Positions 52,605-63,353 of a DNA stretch of 64,000 bases are shown here, piece after piece. A program made the translations under genes and the position numbers. Position 1 is the stretch's first letter. Every line of letters starts with the position of its first letter. The notes under the pieces were generated by a model. It worked only from the letters and a program-made list of their open reading frames with translations, was not told the DNA's origin and did no database searches. The DNA comes from Planctomycetota bacterium (lineage in GTDB: Bacteria; Planctomycetota; Phycisphaerae; UBA1845). The stretch spans positions 1 through 64,000 of the forward strand of contig JAKQDH010000121.1 of assembly GCA_029558835.1 (NCBI GenBank), written 5' to 3'.

Positions 52605-55067
52605 ATGAGCGCGCTGCTCCGGGACCTACGCTACGCGGTTCGCAGCCTGGCCAAGAGGCCCGGCTTCGCGGCCGTCATCCTGGTGACGCTGGCGCTGGGC
52701 ATCGGGGCGAACACGGCGGTATTCAGTATTATGAACGGCATGCTGCTCCGGCCGCTTCCGTATCCGCAGCCGGACAGGCTGGTCGGCCTGTTTACGGCAA
52801 ACCCCACGCTGGCGGCCGCTCAGCCCACCGAAGGCTGGGACCGCTCCAACGTGTCCGCCAACGACTTCATGGACTGGCGCGAGCAGAGTGACTCGTTTGT
52901 GGAGATGGGTGTTTGCCGCTACACAAGTTACAACCTCACCGGCGCCGACCGCCCGGAGCGCGTGATTGCGGCCCGCGCCTCCGCCGGCCTGTTGCCGGCA
53001 CTGGGCTTCGCACCGACGATCGGGCGCGCCTTCGGGCCGGACGAAGACCGTCCCGGCCACGACCAGGTCGCGCTGCTTTCCGACGGCTTCTGGCAGCGGC
53101 GCTTCGGCGGCGATCCAGGAGTTGTCGGGCGGACTATTCTGCTGGATGGCGTACCCTATGAGGTTCTTGGTGTGCTGCCTGCCGAGCTGACGCGGGCTTG
53201 GGGGCGCTTCGACCACATCTGGGGCCACTTTGACGTCTGGCTGCCGTTTGCCTTTGCTGCCGACGGTTACGATCGCGGCAACCGTTCCTTCCATGCCATC
53301 GGCCGGCTGCAGCCCGGGGTGAGCGTGGACGAAGCCGAGACTGAGTTGAAGGCCATCGCCTCCCGCCTCGCCGAGACATACCCGGAGTCCAACGCCGGTT
53401 ACACGGTCCATGTGATGCCGCTGCTGGACAGCGTGGTACCCGCGCAGGCAAGACAGGCACTGAAGATGCTGACCGTAGCGGTCGGGCTCGTGTTGTTGAT
53501 TGCGTGCGTGAACGTAGCCAACCTGCTGCTCGCGCGCGGACAGGCGCAGTCAAGGGAGTATGCCATCCGGGCAGCCCTCGGGGCAGGTCGAGGACGCCTG
53601 GTTCGTCAGATGCTGGCGGAATGCGCGGTTTTGTCTCTGGCGGGTGGCTGCCTGGGAGTGCTGGCAGCGACCTGGGGTGTGGGGGTTCTAGTCGCCCAGT
53701 TGGGTGATGTCATTCCACGCCTGCAGGAGATCAGCGTGGACGGCGCTGCGCTCCTCTTCACCCTCGGGCTGTCGTGCGCCGCGGTGCTGCTGTTCGGCCT
53801 GGTACCGGCACTGCGCAGCGGCCGCGTGAGCCTCAGCGAGATGTTCAGGGATGGTCCGACGCCAGGCTCAGCCGGCGGAGTACGGGGACTGCAGCGCGAC
53901 GTCTTCATCGTCGCGCAGATCGCCATGGCCTTGGGCCTGACCGTTTCGGCGGGCCTGACCCTCAGGAGTTTCCTGCGTCTGCGGGCGGCCGATCCCGGCC
54001 TTGACGCCCGGCACACTCTTACTATGTGTACACAACTGCCGACCGAGCGGTACGGCAGCCGCGAGAGGCGAACTGCGTTCTTTGACCAAGCCGTTCGCAA
54101 GATTCGGGGGCTTCCCGGCGTTGCCGCGGCCGCAGCCGTATCCACTCTTCCCGGTGACGGGCTCGACGTCTGGGACTATGCCACTGTCGAGGACTACGTG
54201 GGGCGCCGCCCCGACAAAGACGTATTCCTGGGTTACATCACCATCACGCCCGGCTATTTCGAGAGCATGCGTATCCCCGTCCTCACCGGCCGGGACTTCA
54301 ACGAGCTCGACGGCCCGGACAGTCCCGGGGTGGTCATCGTGAATCAGGCGCTGGCCCGGAGGTTCTGGCCGGACGGGTCCGCCGTGGGCAAACGCCTCAA
54401 GTACGGAGCACGCGATTCTGACAACCCGTGGCTGACGGTAGTCGGCGCCGTTGGTGACGTGAAGCAGAGAGGAATAACCCGAGAGACGCGTCTCGAGACG
54501 TATCGCCCCTCTGCCCAGGAACCGGAGAGGCGCATGACGTTCGTCGTGCGCACCGCCGGGGAGCCGCTGGCGGCCACCAGCAGCGTACGGGACGCCATCG
54601 GGGAGGTTGACCCCGACCAGGCTGTCTATAGTGTACGCTCGATGGAGGAAGTCCTCTTCAGCGAAGCCCGTCCGGGGGGCGTTTTCGCCGGGATGCTCAC
54701 GGCGTTCGCCCTCATCGCCCTGACGCTGGCCAGCGTCGGGTTGTATGGGACGATATCGCTCGCCGTCAGCCGGCGCACCCATGAGATTGGCATTCGCATG
54801 GCCATGGGCGCCGGCTCCGCCGGTGTTCTGCGTCTGGTCATTCAGCATGCGCTACTCTTGACTGGGGCCGGTATTCTGACCGGCATCGGCCTGGCGCTGC
54901 TGCTCGGCAGGGCGCTGGGTGTCTTGCTGTACGGTGTGTCACCCACAGACTCATTCACTCTGGTGGGCGCGGCCGTGACTCTGCTGGCGGTGGGGCTTAT
55001 CGCCGGTTACGTTCCAGCGCGCCGGGCGACGAAAGTGGATCCGATGGTAGCATTGCGTTGCGAATAG
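52605..55067 (+). CDS. MacB-like ABC permease, ADOP type, 7 of 8
   Basis: An 820-residue ADOP permease. The ATG at 52605 follows the stop/ribosome-site overlap GAGTAGGAG of permease 6; a TTG six bases upstream is less likely. The opening MSALLRDLRYAVRSLAKRPG and the first periplasmic core (RYTSYNLTGADRPERVIAAR, TIGRAFGPDEDRPGHDQ, TRAWGRFD) make it the closest relative of permease 1. The C-terminal unit reads GTISLAVSRRTHEIGIRMAM and the end is [11 protein letters not shown]. Confidence 0.9.
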   Translation: MSALLRDLRYAVRSLAKRPGFAAVILVTLALGIGANTAVFSIMNGMLLRPLPYPQPDRLVGLFTANPTLAAAQPTEGWDRSNVSANDFMDWREQSDSFVEMGVCRYTSYNLTGADRPERVIAARASAGLLPALGFAPTIGRAFGPDEDRPGHDQVALLSDGFWQRRFGGDPGVVGRTILLDGVPYEVLGVLPAELTRAWGRFDHIWGHFDVWLPFAFAADGYDRGNRSFHAIGRLQPGVSVDEAETELKAIASRLAETYPESNAGYTVHVMPLLDSVVPAQARQALKMLTVAVGLVLLIACVNVANLLLARGQAQSREYAIRAALGAGRGRLVRQMLAECAVLSLAGGCLGVLAATWGVGVLVAQLGDVIPRLQEISVDGAALLFTLGLSCAAVLLFGLVPALRSGRVSLSEMFRDGPTPGSAGGVRGLQRDVFIVAQIAMALGLTVSAGLTLRSFLRLRAADPGLDARHTLTMCTQLPTERYGSRERRTAFFDQAVRKIRGLPGVAAAAAVSTLPGDGLDVWDYATVEDYVGRRPDKDVFLGYITITPGYFESMRIPVLTGRDFNELDGPDSPGVVIVNQALARRFWPDGSAVGKRLKYGARDSDNPWLTVVGAVGDVKQRGITRETRLETYRPSAQEPERRMTFVVRTAGEPLAATSSVRDAIGEVDPDQAVYSVRSMEEVLFSEARPGGVFAGMLTAFALIALTLASVGLYGTISLAVSRRTHEIGIRMAMGAGSAGVLRLVIQHALLLTGAGILTGIGLALLLGRALGVLLYGVSPTDSFTLVGAAVTLLAVGLIAGYVPARRATKVDPMVALRCE

Positions 55068-55076
55068 GAGTATTCC

Positions 55077-57497
55077 GTGATCACATTGCTCAACGACTTT
55101 CGTCGCGCTGCCCGGGCATTGGGGCACGCGCCGGGCTTCGCGCTGGTCGTCGTCCTGACGTTGGCTTTGGGCATCGGGGCGAACACGGCCGTGTTCACCG
55201 TACTGCGCGGCGTGCTGCTCAAACCCCTCGGCTATCGCGGGGAGAGTGAACTCATGCAGGTCACCGGCGCTCGGCCGGGCGAGAACATTCACGACGACGT
55301 CCTCTCGATACCGGAATACGAGATCCTACGTGACAGCAGTCGCACGCTGAGTGAGGTCGACGCGTCCATGGAAGAGGCGTACAACCTCACGGGCGGCGCC
55401 GTTCCGGAGAGAGTGCGGACCACGTGCGCGACACCCAACCTGCTGGCGACGTTGGGGGTGGCACCCGTACTGGGCCGCGCCTTCACGGCGGAGGAAGCCA
55501 CCGTGGGTGCGGCCCCTGTACTGCTGCTGTCGCACAGCGTGTGGCGGCGACAGTTTGCCAGCGACCCCGCGGTGCTCGGACGCATCGTGCTGCTCAATGA
55601 TCGGCCGCACACGGTCATTGGCGTACTGCCGGCGTGGTTCGAGACCGCCTGGGGCGAGCGCTACTTCGGCCCCATGGGCATCTGGATGCCGTTTCCCGAG
55701 GAACTGCGCCGCGAGGCGGGGAACTGCTGGTGCTTGCGCGTGATCGGGCGTCTGCGCCCCGGATACACCCTGGCGAACCTGCGGGCCGAACTGCCCAGCC
55801 TGGTCAGCCGGATTCAGGGCGCCCACCCAGCGCACGATGAGGGGTGGACGCTGGAAGCGCACCCGCTCCTCGACACGCTGGTAGGCTCCAACCACCGGAC
55901 GGCCGTATTGGCCCTGATGGGCGCCGTCGCGTTTGTGCTGCTCATCGGCTGCGTGAACGTGGCCAGCCTGCTGTTGGCGCGAGGCAGTGCGTGCGCGAGC
56001 GAGCTGGCCGTACGGGCGGCGCTCGGCGCCAGCCGCACCCGCCTACTGCGGCACGTGCTGACCGAGTGTGCGTTGCTGACACTCGTCGGTGGCGCGGTGG
56101 GCATTCTGCTTGCCGTGTGGGCGGTGGGCGGATTGACCGCCCTGCTGCCGGCCAACTTCCCCCGGCGCGGCGAGATTGGTATCGACGCCACGGCGCTGTT
56201 GTTTGCGGTCGGGTTGTCGGGGCTAACGTGCGTGCTCTGCGGGCTGGGGCCGGCATGGCGGTGTTCCGGCGTGTCGCTGGGGGCAGCTCTGCAGGGCGTC
56301 CCCCGGACACTGTCGACCGGACGGAGCGGGGGGCAGCGCCGCGACCTGCTCGTCGTTGCCCAGGTCACCTTGGCGGTGGCGCTGCTGGCGGGCGCCGGCC
56401 TGATGATCCGCACGTTTGTCGGTCTCGCCGCCGTCGACCCGGGCTTCGATCCCGAGCAAGTGCTCACGCTGCGCGCCGAGCTGTCGTACAACAGCCTCGC
56501 AGACTGGGACCACTTCGCGGACTTCTACCAGCGGGCGGTGGAGGAGATCCGCCGCGTGCCGGGAGTGACGGCCGCCGCTGGAGTCTCGCACATACCGATG
56601 AGCGACGGCACCTACAGCACCGACATCGACATCGAGGACTACGTGCCCCCTGACCCGGAGGAGTCCCCGCCGGCGAGCCTGATCGCCGTCACGCCGGGTT
56701 ACTTCGGCGCGCTGCATATCCCCTTGCGTGCCGGGCGTGACATCACGCGCGACGACACCGCGGCCGGGCCGCCGGTCGCCCTCGTCAACGACTGTTTCGT
56801 GCGGCGTTACTGGTTCGGGCAGGACCCGCTCGGCAGGCACATCACGATCGGCGAGGAGTCGCTGGCCGTGGTCGGCGTGGTTGGCGACGTGCGCCACTGG
56901 GGCCTCGATCAAGACGCCGACCCGCAGGTGTTCTACCCGGTACAGCAGCGTCCCTGGCCGGCCGTGCGCTTTGTCGTCCGCACCGTCGGTGATCCCACGG
57001 CGGTGAGCGGGCTGGTGCAGCAGGCGATTTGGGCCGTCAATCCCAATCAGCCCTTGTGCTCCGTGCGGCCGCTGGCGGAAATCGTACGTGCGGACATCGG
57101 CGTGCGTGCCACGCTGGCGGGGGTGCTGGCGGCGCTCAGCGGGGCGTCGTTGCTGCTGACCGGCGTCGGCATCGCGGGCGTGATTGCGTACACGGTGGCC
57201 CGGCGGACGCGTGAGATCGGCGTGCGCATCGCCCTCGGCGCCAGCGCGCATGACGTTCTGCGTCTCATCGGACGCCGCTACACGGCGTTGATCGGCATCG
57301 GGCTCGCCGCCGGTCTGGGGGTGGCCCTCCTGGTCGGCCGGTTGTTACAGGCGTTGCTCTTCGGCGTCTCCCCGCACAACCCACAGACCCTGCTGACGGC
57401 AGTGGTGGTGGTGGCGGGTACGACCGTGCTGGCGGGCTACCTGCCGGCGTGGCGGGCGACCAGGGTCGATCCAATGGTGGCACTGCGATGCGAATGA
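55077..57497 (+). CDS. MacB-like ABC permease, ADOP type, 8 of 8
   Basis: An 806-residue ADOP permease starting with GTG seven bases after the AGGAG that overlaps the TAG of permease 7. The opening [20 protein letters not shown] is less like the others, while [20 protein letters not shown] is typical. The first core includes [20 protein letters not shown] and [20 protein letters not shown], placing it near permeases 1 and 7. The C-terminal unit reads [20 protein letters not shown]. It ends [11 protein letters not shown] and overlaps the start of the TolC-like gene. Confidence 0.9.
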   Translation: MITLLNDFRRAARALGHAPGFALVVVLTLALGIGANTAVFTVLRGVLLKPLGYRGESELMQVTGARPGENIHDDVLSIPEYEILRDSSRTLSEVDASMEEAYNLTGGAVPERVRTTCATPNLLATLGVAPVLGRAFTAEEATVGAAPVLLLSHSVWRRQFASDPAVLGRIVLLNDRPHTVIGVLPAWFETAWGERYFGPMGIWMPFPEELRREAGNCWCLRVIGRLRPGYTLANLRAELPSLVSRIQGAHPAHDEGWTLEAHPLLDTLVGSNHRTAVLALMGAVAFVLLIGCVNVASLLLARGSACASELAVRAALGASRTRLLRHVLTECALLTLVGGAVGILLAVWAVGGLTALLPANFPRRGEIGIDATALLFAVGLSGLTCVLCGLGPAWRCSGVSLGAALQGVPRTLSTGRSGGQRRDLLVVAQVTLAVALLAGAGLMIRTFVGLAAVDPGFDPEQVLTLRAELSYNSLADWDHFADFYQRAVEEIRRVPGVTAAAGVSHIPMSDGTYSTDIDIEDYVPPDPEESPPASLIAVTPGYFGALHIPLRAGRDITRDDTAAGPPVALVNDCFVRRYWFGQDPLGRHITIGEESLAVVGVVGDVRHWGLDQDADPQVFYPVQQRPWPAVRFVVRTVGDPTAVSGLVQQAIWAVNPNQPLCSVRPLAEIVRADIGVRATLAGVLAALSGASLLLTGVGIAGVIAYTVARRTREIGVRIALGASAHDVLRLIGRRYTALIGIGLAAGLGVALLVGRLLQALLFGVSPHNPQTLLTAVVVVAGTTVLAGYLPAWRATRVDPMVALRCE

Positions 57498-59176
57498 CGC
57501 CAGGCAGAGGATACACGCACGTGGCTGGAACCGCCGTGGTGCATCTGATGCTCTGCCTGGGCGGGTGCAGTCTGTATACGCGCGACTACTACGAGGATTA
57601 CCGCCAACCTCCTCAGCAACTTCGCGAGTTGACGGCAGTCCGGCTGGAGGAGATGGCTCGGTCGCAGCCGGTCTCGGTCGCGCAGGCCGAGGCCGCCGCC
57701 GACAACGGCACCGCGCTCATTGCAGAGCCGCCCGAAGCGCTCGAGATTACGCTGGCGGAGGTTCGCGCGGCGGCACTGGCCAACAACCTGGATCTGAAGG
57801 TCGAACTGGTGAATCCATCTCTCGCCGAGGAGACCGTCAACGAAGAGCGGGCCAGGTTCGAGGCGGTGCTCTTCGGCTCGGTCGGGCACAGCGTGACGGA
57901 CCGGCCCGCGACCGTCGTTGGTGGTCAGGCCGCACAGTCACAGTCCGCGTCCTACGATGTCGGCGTGCGCATTCCGTTGCGGACCGGCGGGACATTCACC
58001 GTCGACTTGCCCGTCACGCGGTTCGACGACCGGACGCCCGGCACGGAAGCCGCCGGCGGGCAGTCCGGCGTCATCGATCCGTCCTACGACGCCGGCCTGC
58101 AATTCTCCATCAGCCAGCCGCTGCTGCGTAACGCCGGTGTCCGGGCGAACACGCACGCCATCCGCGTGGCCAGGTACGAGCGCGATATTGCCGATGCGCG
58201 GACGAAGCTCGCCGCGATCCGGATCCTGGCGAACGCCGATCGCGCGTACTGGCTGCTCTACGCCGTCCGTCGCGAGTTGGAGGTGCGCCAGCAGCAGTAC
58301 GAGCTGGCGGTGCGACAGTTACAGGATGCTGAGAAGCGGGTGGCGGCCGGTGACGCGCCGGAGATTGAGATCATGCGGGCCCAGTCGGGTGTGGCGGCAC
58401 GACTGGAGGCGATCATCATCGCCGACACGGAGGTCCGCCGGGCGCAGCGCATCCTCAAGCGGATCATGAACCGCGCCGACTTGTCCCTCAGCTCGCGGAC
58501 GGCGCTGCTGCCCACCACCGACCCCAATCCGCTCGGCCTGGACCTGGACCCCGAGGCGCTGGCCGAGTATGGGCTGACCAGCCGCATGGAGATGCTGGAG
58601 CTCGAACTGCAACTGGCGATCGACGCCAGCACGGTTGACCTCGAACGGAACGCAACCTTGCCTCTCTTCGTGGTGGACTACGAATACCGGGTCAACGGCT
58701 TCGCGGGCAGTTGGAACGGGGCGTTGCGGGACGTGGGCGGCCAGGCGTATGCCGATCATGCCCTGACGCTGCGGGCCGAGATCCCGCTGGGCAATGAGGC
58801 CGCCAGGTCGCGGCTGCGCCAGGCGCTTTTGCAGCGTCTCCAGCGTCTGGCGACGCGTGAGCAACGCCGACTGGTGATTCGCCAGGAGGTGTACGATGCG
58901 GTGGACGCCCTGGAGCAGGACTGGCAGCGGATTCTGGCCGCCCGGCAGGAGGTCCGCCTGGCCGGGCGGACCTACGAGGCGGAGAAACGGCAGTTCGAGG
59001 TGGGCCTGCGCACCAGCACCGACGTGCTCGAAGCGGCCGCGCGCCTGGCCGATGCCCAATCCCGTGAAATCCAGGCCCTGACTGCTTATGAGATCTCCCA
59101 GATCGACATCGCCTACGCCACCGGGACGTTGATCGGGCGTGACCGCGTGATCTGGGAGCCCGTGGCAGTCAAGTGA
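57488..59176 (+). CDS. TolC-family outer-membrane efflux lipoprotein
   Basis: A 562-residue outer-membrane channel subunit. A signal peptide with lipobox LCLGGC (Cys about 33) indicates lipid anchoring, as in OprM/NodT-type proteins. Two outer-membrane efflux repeats follow (about 100-330 and 340-550) with long Ala/Arg/Glu/Leu-rich helices such as [20 protein letters not shown] and [20 protein letters not shown]. The latter is the classic TolC-type fY..G..t.ldvl motif. The ATG at 57488 overlaps the last permease; the ATG at 57494, which forms ATGA with its stop, is the alternative. It supplies the outer-membrane exit for the adaptor and permeases of the operon. Confidence 0.88.
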   Translation: MRMTPGRGYTHVAGTAVVHLMLCLGGCSLYTRDYYEDYRQPPQQLRELTAVRLEEMARSQPVSVAQAEAAADNGTALIAEPPEALEITLAEVRAAALANNLDLKVELVNPSLAEETVNEERARFEAVLFGSVGHSVTDRPATVVGGQAAQSQSASYDVGVRIPLRTGGTFTVDLPVTRFDDRTPGTEAAGGQSGVIDPSYDAGLQFSISQPLLRNAGVRANTHAIRVARYERDIADARTKLAAIRILANADRAYWLLYAVRRELEVRQQQYELAVRQLQDAEKRVAAGDAPEIEIMRAQSGVAARLEAIIIADTEVRRAQRILKRIMNRADLSLSSRTALLPTTDPNPLGLDLDPEALAEYGLTSRMEMLELELQLAIDASTVDLERNATLPLFVVDYEYRVNGFAGSWNGALRDVGGQAYADHALTLRAEIPLGNEAARSRLRQALLQRLQRLATREQRRLVIRQEVYDAVDALEQDWQRILAARQEVRLAGRTYEAEKRQFEVGLRTSTDVLEAAARLADAQSREIQALTAYEISQIDIAYATGTLIGRDRVIWEPVAVK

Positions 59177-59333
59177 CGGCTCCGCGGAAACCGGTCGGGC
59201 TCCGCGTAGCCGAGGTCGGGCGTGCGCGGTATGGTGTCGTCCGCCGGGCACGGACGACAGGCGCGGCCGGCGAACTCGCGCGCCGTAGGCAGGCTGTGGG
59301 CCGGGTGGGAGCGGCCCGGTGAGGCGACTCGGC

Positions 59334-60716
59334 ATGCCAGAGAGCACACCGTCACCCCCGCGCATCCTGATTGCCGACGATCAGGCGGACGTCCTGAGCG
59401 CCCTGCGGCTGCTGCTGAAGCCCGCGGGCTATCAGATCGTTGAAGTCACGACGCCCGCCGGCATCCTGGCGGAGCTCGAGACGCGGCAGTTCGACGTGCT
59501 GCTGATGGACCTCAATTACACGCGCGATACCACCTCCGGCCGGGAGGGGCTTGGTCTGCTGCCGCGCGTCCAGCAGCTTGACGATGCCCTGCCGATCGTG
59601 GTGCTGACGGCCTATGGGACGATCGAGGTGGCCGTCGAGGCGATGCGCCGCGGGGCGCGGGATTTCGTCGAGAAACCGTGGGACAATGAGCGCCTGTTGT
59701 CCATCGTGCGCACGCAGGCGGAACTGGTGCGTGCCCTGCGCCGGGGCCGGCGGCTGGAGGCGGAGAACCGTCTGCTGCGCACCGAAGGTCAGCCGCGTCT
59801 GATCGCGGAATCGAAGGCCATGCAGCCCGTGCTGCGGCTGATCGCCAACGTCGGCGCTTCGGACGCCGGCGTATTGATCACCGGCGAGAACGGCACGGGC
59901 AAGAGCGTCATCGCCCACGCGCTGTGCGCGGCCTCGGCGCGCGCCGGCAAGCCGATGGTGACGGTGAATGCTCCGGGTCTGTCGGAGGGGGTCTTTGAGA
60001 GTGAGCTGTTCGGTCACCTCAAAGGCGCCTTCACCGATGCCAAGTCGGACCGGGTAGGTCGCTTCGAGATGGCGGACGGCGGCACGCTGTTTCTGGATGA
60101 GATCGCCAACCTCCCGGTGAACCTGCAACCCAAGCTGCTGCGGGTGCTGGAGACGGGCGAGTTCGAGCGCGTAGGCTCGTCCAGGACGCAGCGGGTGGAC
60201 GTGCGCGTGCTGTCGGCGACGAACGCGGACATCCAGCAGGAAGTGCAGGCCGGGCGCTTTCGACAGGACCTGCTCTATCGCCTGAACACGGTCCAGATTC
60301 GATTGCCGCCGTTGCGGGACCGGCGCGAGGACATCCCGCTACTGGCCATGTACTTCCTCGGCGCCCATGTCCGCAGATACCGCAAGCCGGCGATGCGCTT
60401 CGAGACGGCCGCGCTGCGGGCGCTGCTGGACTATCCCTGGCCCGGGAACGTCCGCGAACTCGATCATGTCATCGAGCGGGGCGTTCTCATGGCCGGCGCG
60501 GACGTCGTCCGGGCGGAAGATCTTGCGCTGCAGCCGGCGTCGGGAACGGCGCGCTGCCTGGAGGAGATGACGCTGGATGAGGTCGAGGCCGTGCTCATCA
60601 GGAAGGCCCTCGCCCGTGCCGACGGCAACGTGAAGCACGCTGCCCGGGAGCTGGGCTTAAGCCGCAGCGGCCTGTATCGCCGACTGGCGAAGTATGGTTT
60701 GCCCTACCGTGATTGA
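59334..60716 (+). CDS. NtrC-type sigma-54-dependent response regulator
   Basis: A 460-residue activator. The receiver domain (about 8-125) has acidic Asp15/Asp16, phospho-acceptor Asp59 (LLMDLN), LTAYG and Lys114 (FVEKPW). The AAA+ domain (~155-385) has Walker A GENGTGKS (184-191), the sigma-54 contact loop GAFTDA (231-236; Gly to Asp relative to GAFTGA, a known natural variant), Walker B LFLDE (252-256) and arginine-finger region [11 protein letters not shown] Fis-type HTH lies at the end ([20 protein letters not shown]). The ATG at 59334 is chosen over an upstream GTG (59319). It lies downstream of the export genes and overlaps its kinase gene by 23 bp. Confidence 0.93.
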   Translation: MPESTPSPPRILIADDQADVLSALRLLLKPAGYQIVEVTTPAGILAELETRQFDVLLMDLNYTRDTTSGREGLGLLPRVQQLDDALPIVVLTAYGTIEVAVEAMRRGARDFVEKPWDNERLLSIVRTQAELVRALRRGRRLEAENRLLRTEGQPRLIAESKAMQPVLRLIANVGASDAGVLITGENGTGKSVIAHALCAASARAGKPMVTVNAPGLSEGVFESELFGHLKGAFTDAKSDRVGRFEMADGGTLFLDEIANLPVNLQPKLLRVLETGEFERVGSSRTQRVDVRVLSATNADIQQEVQAGRFRQDLLYRLNTVQIRLPPLRDRREDIPLLAMYFLGAHVRRYRKPAMRFETAALRALLDYPWPGNVRELDHVIERGVLMAGADVVRAEDLALQPASGTARCLEEMTLDEVEAVLIRKALARADGNVKHAARELGLSRSGLYRRLAKYGLPYRD

Positions 60717-62109
60717 GCCGAACCTACAGGTCGAGGAACGCGCGGGCGAGCCCGGACGCTCCCGGCCGTCCGGGCGCCGGCGCCTGAGCCATGAGCGTCG
60801 CGTGCTGCTGCTGGCGGTGCTGGCCGGGTTGCCGGGTGCCGCCGTGGCCTTGATTCTGCTCTGGACGGGGGACTTCACGCCGAAATTGCAGTGGACAGTG
60901 ACCCTGCTGATCGTCGGCGGCTGGTGGGCGTTCACGGCCGCGCTCCAGCAGCGCGTCGTGTTCCCGTTGCGGACCGTGTCCAACATGCTGGCGGCCTTGC
61001 GCGAGGAGGACTTCTCCCTGCGGGCGCGGGGGGCACGCCCGGACGATGCCCTGGGCGAGGTCCTGCTGGAGGTGAACGAGTTGGGTCGAACGCTGCGGGC
61101 GCAACGACTCAGTGCCCTGGAAGCGACGGCATTGCTGCGCAAGGTCGTGGCCGAGATTGACGTCGCGGTGTTTGCCTTCGATGCCGAGCAGAGGCTGCGG
61201 CTCGTCAATCAACGCGGTGAGCACCTGCTCGCGCAGCCCGCGGAGCGTCTGCTCGGGCAGCCGGCGACGGCGGTGGGACTGGCCGAGTGTCTGGCGGGGG
61301 ACGCCCCGCGCATCCTGGAGAGCCCGTTTCCGGGTGGTGCGGGTCGCTGGGAGATTCGGCGCCGCACCTTCCGCGAGCGTGGCCTCCAGCATCAGTTGCT
61401 CGTGCTGTCGGACCTGACGCGCACGCTGCGCGAGGAGGAACGTCAGGCCTGGAGACGCCTGATCCAGGTCCTGCGGCACGAGATCAACAACTCCCTCGCA
61501 CCGATCGACTCACTGGCCGGCACGCTGGCTGAGCTGCTGCGTCGCGACCCGCGCGCCGCGGATTGGGAAGCGGACATGGGCGAGGGGTTGTCCGTCATCC
61601 GCGAGCGTTCCCGGGCCTTAAACCGCTTCATGACCGCGTACAGCCAACTGACCCGGCTGCCGGAGCCGAGGTTGGGCCCCGTCGCTGTCGGCCATTGGGT
61701 GCGCCGGGTGGCCGGCCTGGAGACACGCCAGCACGTGCACGTCAACCCCGGACCGGAACTCACGATTCAGGCCGATGGCGATCAGATGGACCAGCTCCTG
61801 ATCAACTTGGTGCGCAATGCCGTGGATGCCGCTCTGGAAACGGGTGGCGAGGTGCGGGTGGGGTGGGACGAGGTAGACGGCGCAGTGCGTTGGCTGGAGG
61901 TCTGGGTCGAGGACGAGGGGCCCGGCCTGTCCAGCAGCGAGAACCTCTTCGTGCCGTTTTTCACGACGAAGCCCGGCGGCGCCGGCATCGGCCTGGCTCT
62001 GAGCCGGCAGATCGCCGAGGCCCACGGCGGCAGCCTGATACTCGAGAACCGCCGCGACGGGACCGGCTGTCGCGCGCGTCTACGCCTACTTACGGCACGC
62101 GGATGCTAA
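60694..62109 (+). CDS. Membrane sensor histidine kinase (NtrY/NtrB-like), partner of the sigma-54 activator
   Basis: A 471-residue kinase. Two transmembrane helices (about 37-57 and 66-84) are separated by a very short external loop. A HAMP-like region (85-135), a PAS-like domain (~150-240), HisKA with VLRHEINNSLAPI (His262) and HATPase_c with LVRNAVDAAL (N-box), EDEGPGLS and GGAGIGLALS follow. The short periplasmic loop suggests sensing within or near the membrane. It is read in an overlapping frame with the regulator; the start may be the ATG at 60694 or the GTG at 60709. Together they form a two-component system that probably controls the preceding operon. Confidence 0.9.
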   Translation: MVCPTVIEPNLQVEERAGEPGRSRPSGRRRLSHERRVLLLAVLAGLPGAAVALILLWTGDFTPKLQWTVTLLIVGGWWAFTAALQQRVVFPLRTVSNMLAALREEDFSLRARGARPDDALGEVLLEVNELGRTLRAQRLSALEATALLRKVVAEIDVAVFAFDAEQRLRLVNQRGEHLLAQPAERLLGQPATAVGLAECLAGDAPRILESPFPGGAGRWEIRRRTFRERGLQHQLLVLSDLTRTLREEERQAWRRLIQVLRHEINNSLAPIDSLAGTLAELLRRDPRAADWEADMGEGLSVIRERSRALNRFMTAYSQLTRLPEPRLGPVAVGHWVRRVAGLETRQHVHVNPGPELTIQADGDQMDQLLINLVRNAVDAALETGGEVRVGWDEVDGAVRWLEVWVEDEGPGLSSSENLFVPFFTTKPGGAGIGLALSRQIAEAHGGSLILENRRDGTGCRARLRLLTARGC

Positions 62110-62475
62110 CCTCTTTTTGGAAAGGCATTTACGATGCGGCCGCAGGCTGGGAATCCCGGCTGGGCACAGGTGCCCCCCGGGGGCCTTGCCGTGCCGAAGT
62201 CAGCCATGCCGGAGCAGAGAGCGTGGTGACGAGCAGCGGGGGGGCTCCGGCTGTTGCCAGGCGCCCGCCCTACGACAGCGACCACAGAATGGGAGTGATG
62301 AGGATTTGGCGGAGGAGCATGGAGGGGGGACTGGCCTTTGCCTGTCCAAGTTGCCGCGTGCAGATCCTGCCTGCGTTGCCGCGAGGGGGGCGACGAGCAC
62401 CGAGCCGCCCGCTTCCCCACGGAATGTCAGGGCGGGCTCTTTCCGCCGTCGCCGGGCTTCCGCTAAACTGCCGCC
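62110..62475. other. Spacer without a recognised gene
   Basis: 366 bases after the two-component system. No coding sequence, strong hairpin or promoter was recognised with confidence. The DUF1080 gene begins at its end without an obvious ribosome site (GCTAAACTGCCGCC before the ATG). Confidence 0.4.
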
Positions 62476-63231
62476 ATGAACACACAAGCTAACTATCGAA
62501 ACATCGTTCTGGTCATTGTCTGCGCTCTCCTGCTCTCCTGGACGCCTCTGGCCGTGGCGCAACAGGCCGGCGGTGAGAAGAGTGCCGGCAAGGTTGTGCT
62601 CTTCGACGGCCGGAGTCTGGACGGCTGGAAGCTGCGCAACGAGGAGCACAAGGACACCTGGAAGGTCGTCTCGCAGGTCGCGCTGGACAAGGCCGACCCG
62701 AAGCAGCTCGTGGGCACCGGCAGTGGCGGGGCGGCCGACGCCGTGCTGTTCCGCGCTCGGGTCGAGCACGGCAGCGACATCCTCACCGAGCGAAGCTTCG
62801 GGGACTGCAAGCTGCACATCGAGGTGATGGTGCCGAAGGACAGCAACTCCGGCGTGTACCTCATGGGGCAGTATGAGGTGCAGGTCTTCGACAGCTTCGG
62901 CAAGCCGGACGACAAGATCGCGTTCAGCGACATGGGTGGCATCTACAGCGTCAAGGCCCCGGCGGGCAACGTCAGCAAGGCCCCCGGTGAGTGGCAGACG
63001 CTGGACGTCGAGTTCCGCGCCCCGCGTTTCGATGCCGCCGGCAAGAAGACCGAAAGCGCCAAGTTCCTGAAGGTCACGCTGAACGGCAAGGTGATTCAGG
63101 AGAACGTCGAGGTGCCGGGGCCGACCGGCGGCCAACTGCCCGAGGGCGAGAAGGCCACCGGCCCGCTGATGCTCCAGGGCGACCACGGTGTCGTCGCCTA
63201 TCGGAACATCACCATCGAGCCGGCGAAGTAA
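62476..63231 (+). CDS. DUF1080 (3-keto-disaccharide hydrolase-type) secreted protein
   Basis: A 251-residue exported protein. A signal peptide (about 1-28, cleaving after AVA) is followed by a concanavalin-like/LamG beta-sandwich of the DUF1080 family. Motifs include VVLFDGRSLDGWK, FGDCKLHIEVMVPKDSNSGV (the conserved N-S-G-V), YLMGQYEVQVFDSFGKPDDK, PAGNVSKAPGEWQTLDVEFR and GPLMLQGDHGVVAYRNITIE. DUF1080 proteins are abundant in planctomycetes and are linked to carbohydrate breakdown; some act on 3-keto-glycosides. The downstream oxidoreductase supports a sugar oxidation or cleavage role. Confidence 0.9.
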   Translation: MNTQANYRNIVLVIVCALLLSWTPLAVAQQAGGEKSAGKVVLFDGRSLDGWKLRNEEHKDTWKVVSQVALDKADPKQLVGTGSGGAADAVLFRARVEHGSDILTERSFGDCKLHIEVMVPKDSNSGVYLMGQYEVQVFDSFGKPDDKIAFSDMGGIYSVKAPAGNVSKAPGEWQTLDVEFRAPRFDAAGKKTESAKFLKVTLNGKVIQENVEVPGPTGGQLPEGEKATGPLMLQGDHGVVAYRNITIEPAK

Positions 63232-63353
63232 CTCGCGGCCTTCGTGGACGACGTTCTGCCGAAGGGCGACGAGCCGGCGCGGGATGCTTGCCCGGCGGCG
63301 ACGGCCTGTGGAGCCTGGCCGCTGAGGAGCCGGCTGAAGAGCGCCTAACAGAA

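Noticed and set aside
59177-59333. Separate promoter for the regulator and kinase genes
   Set aside because: No -24/-12 or clear -35/-10 sequence was found in the 157-base gap; co-transcription with the export genes or a weak promoter are both possible.
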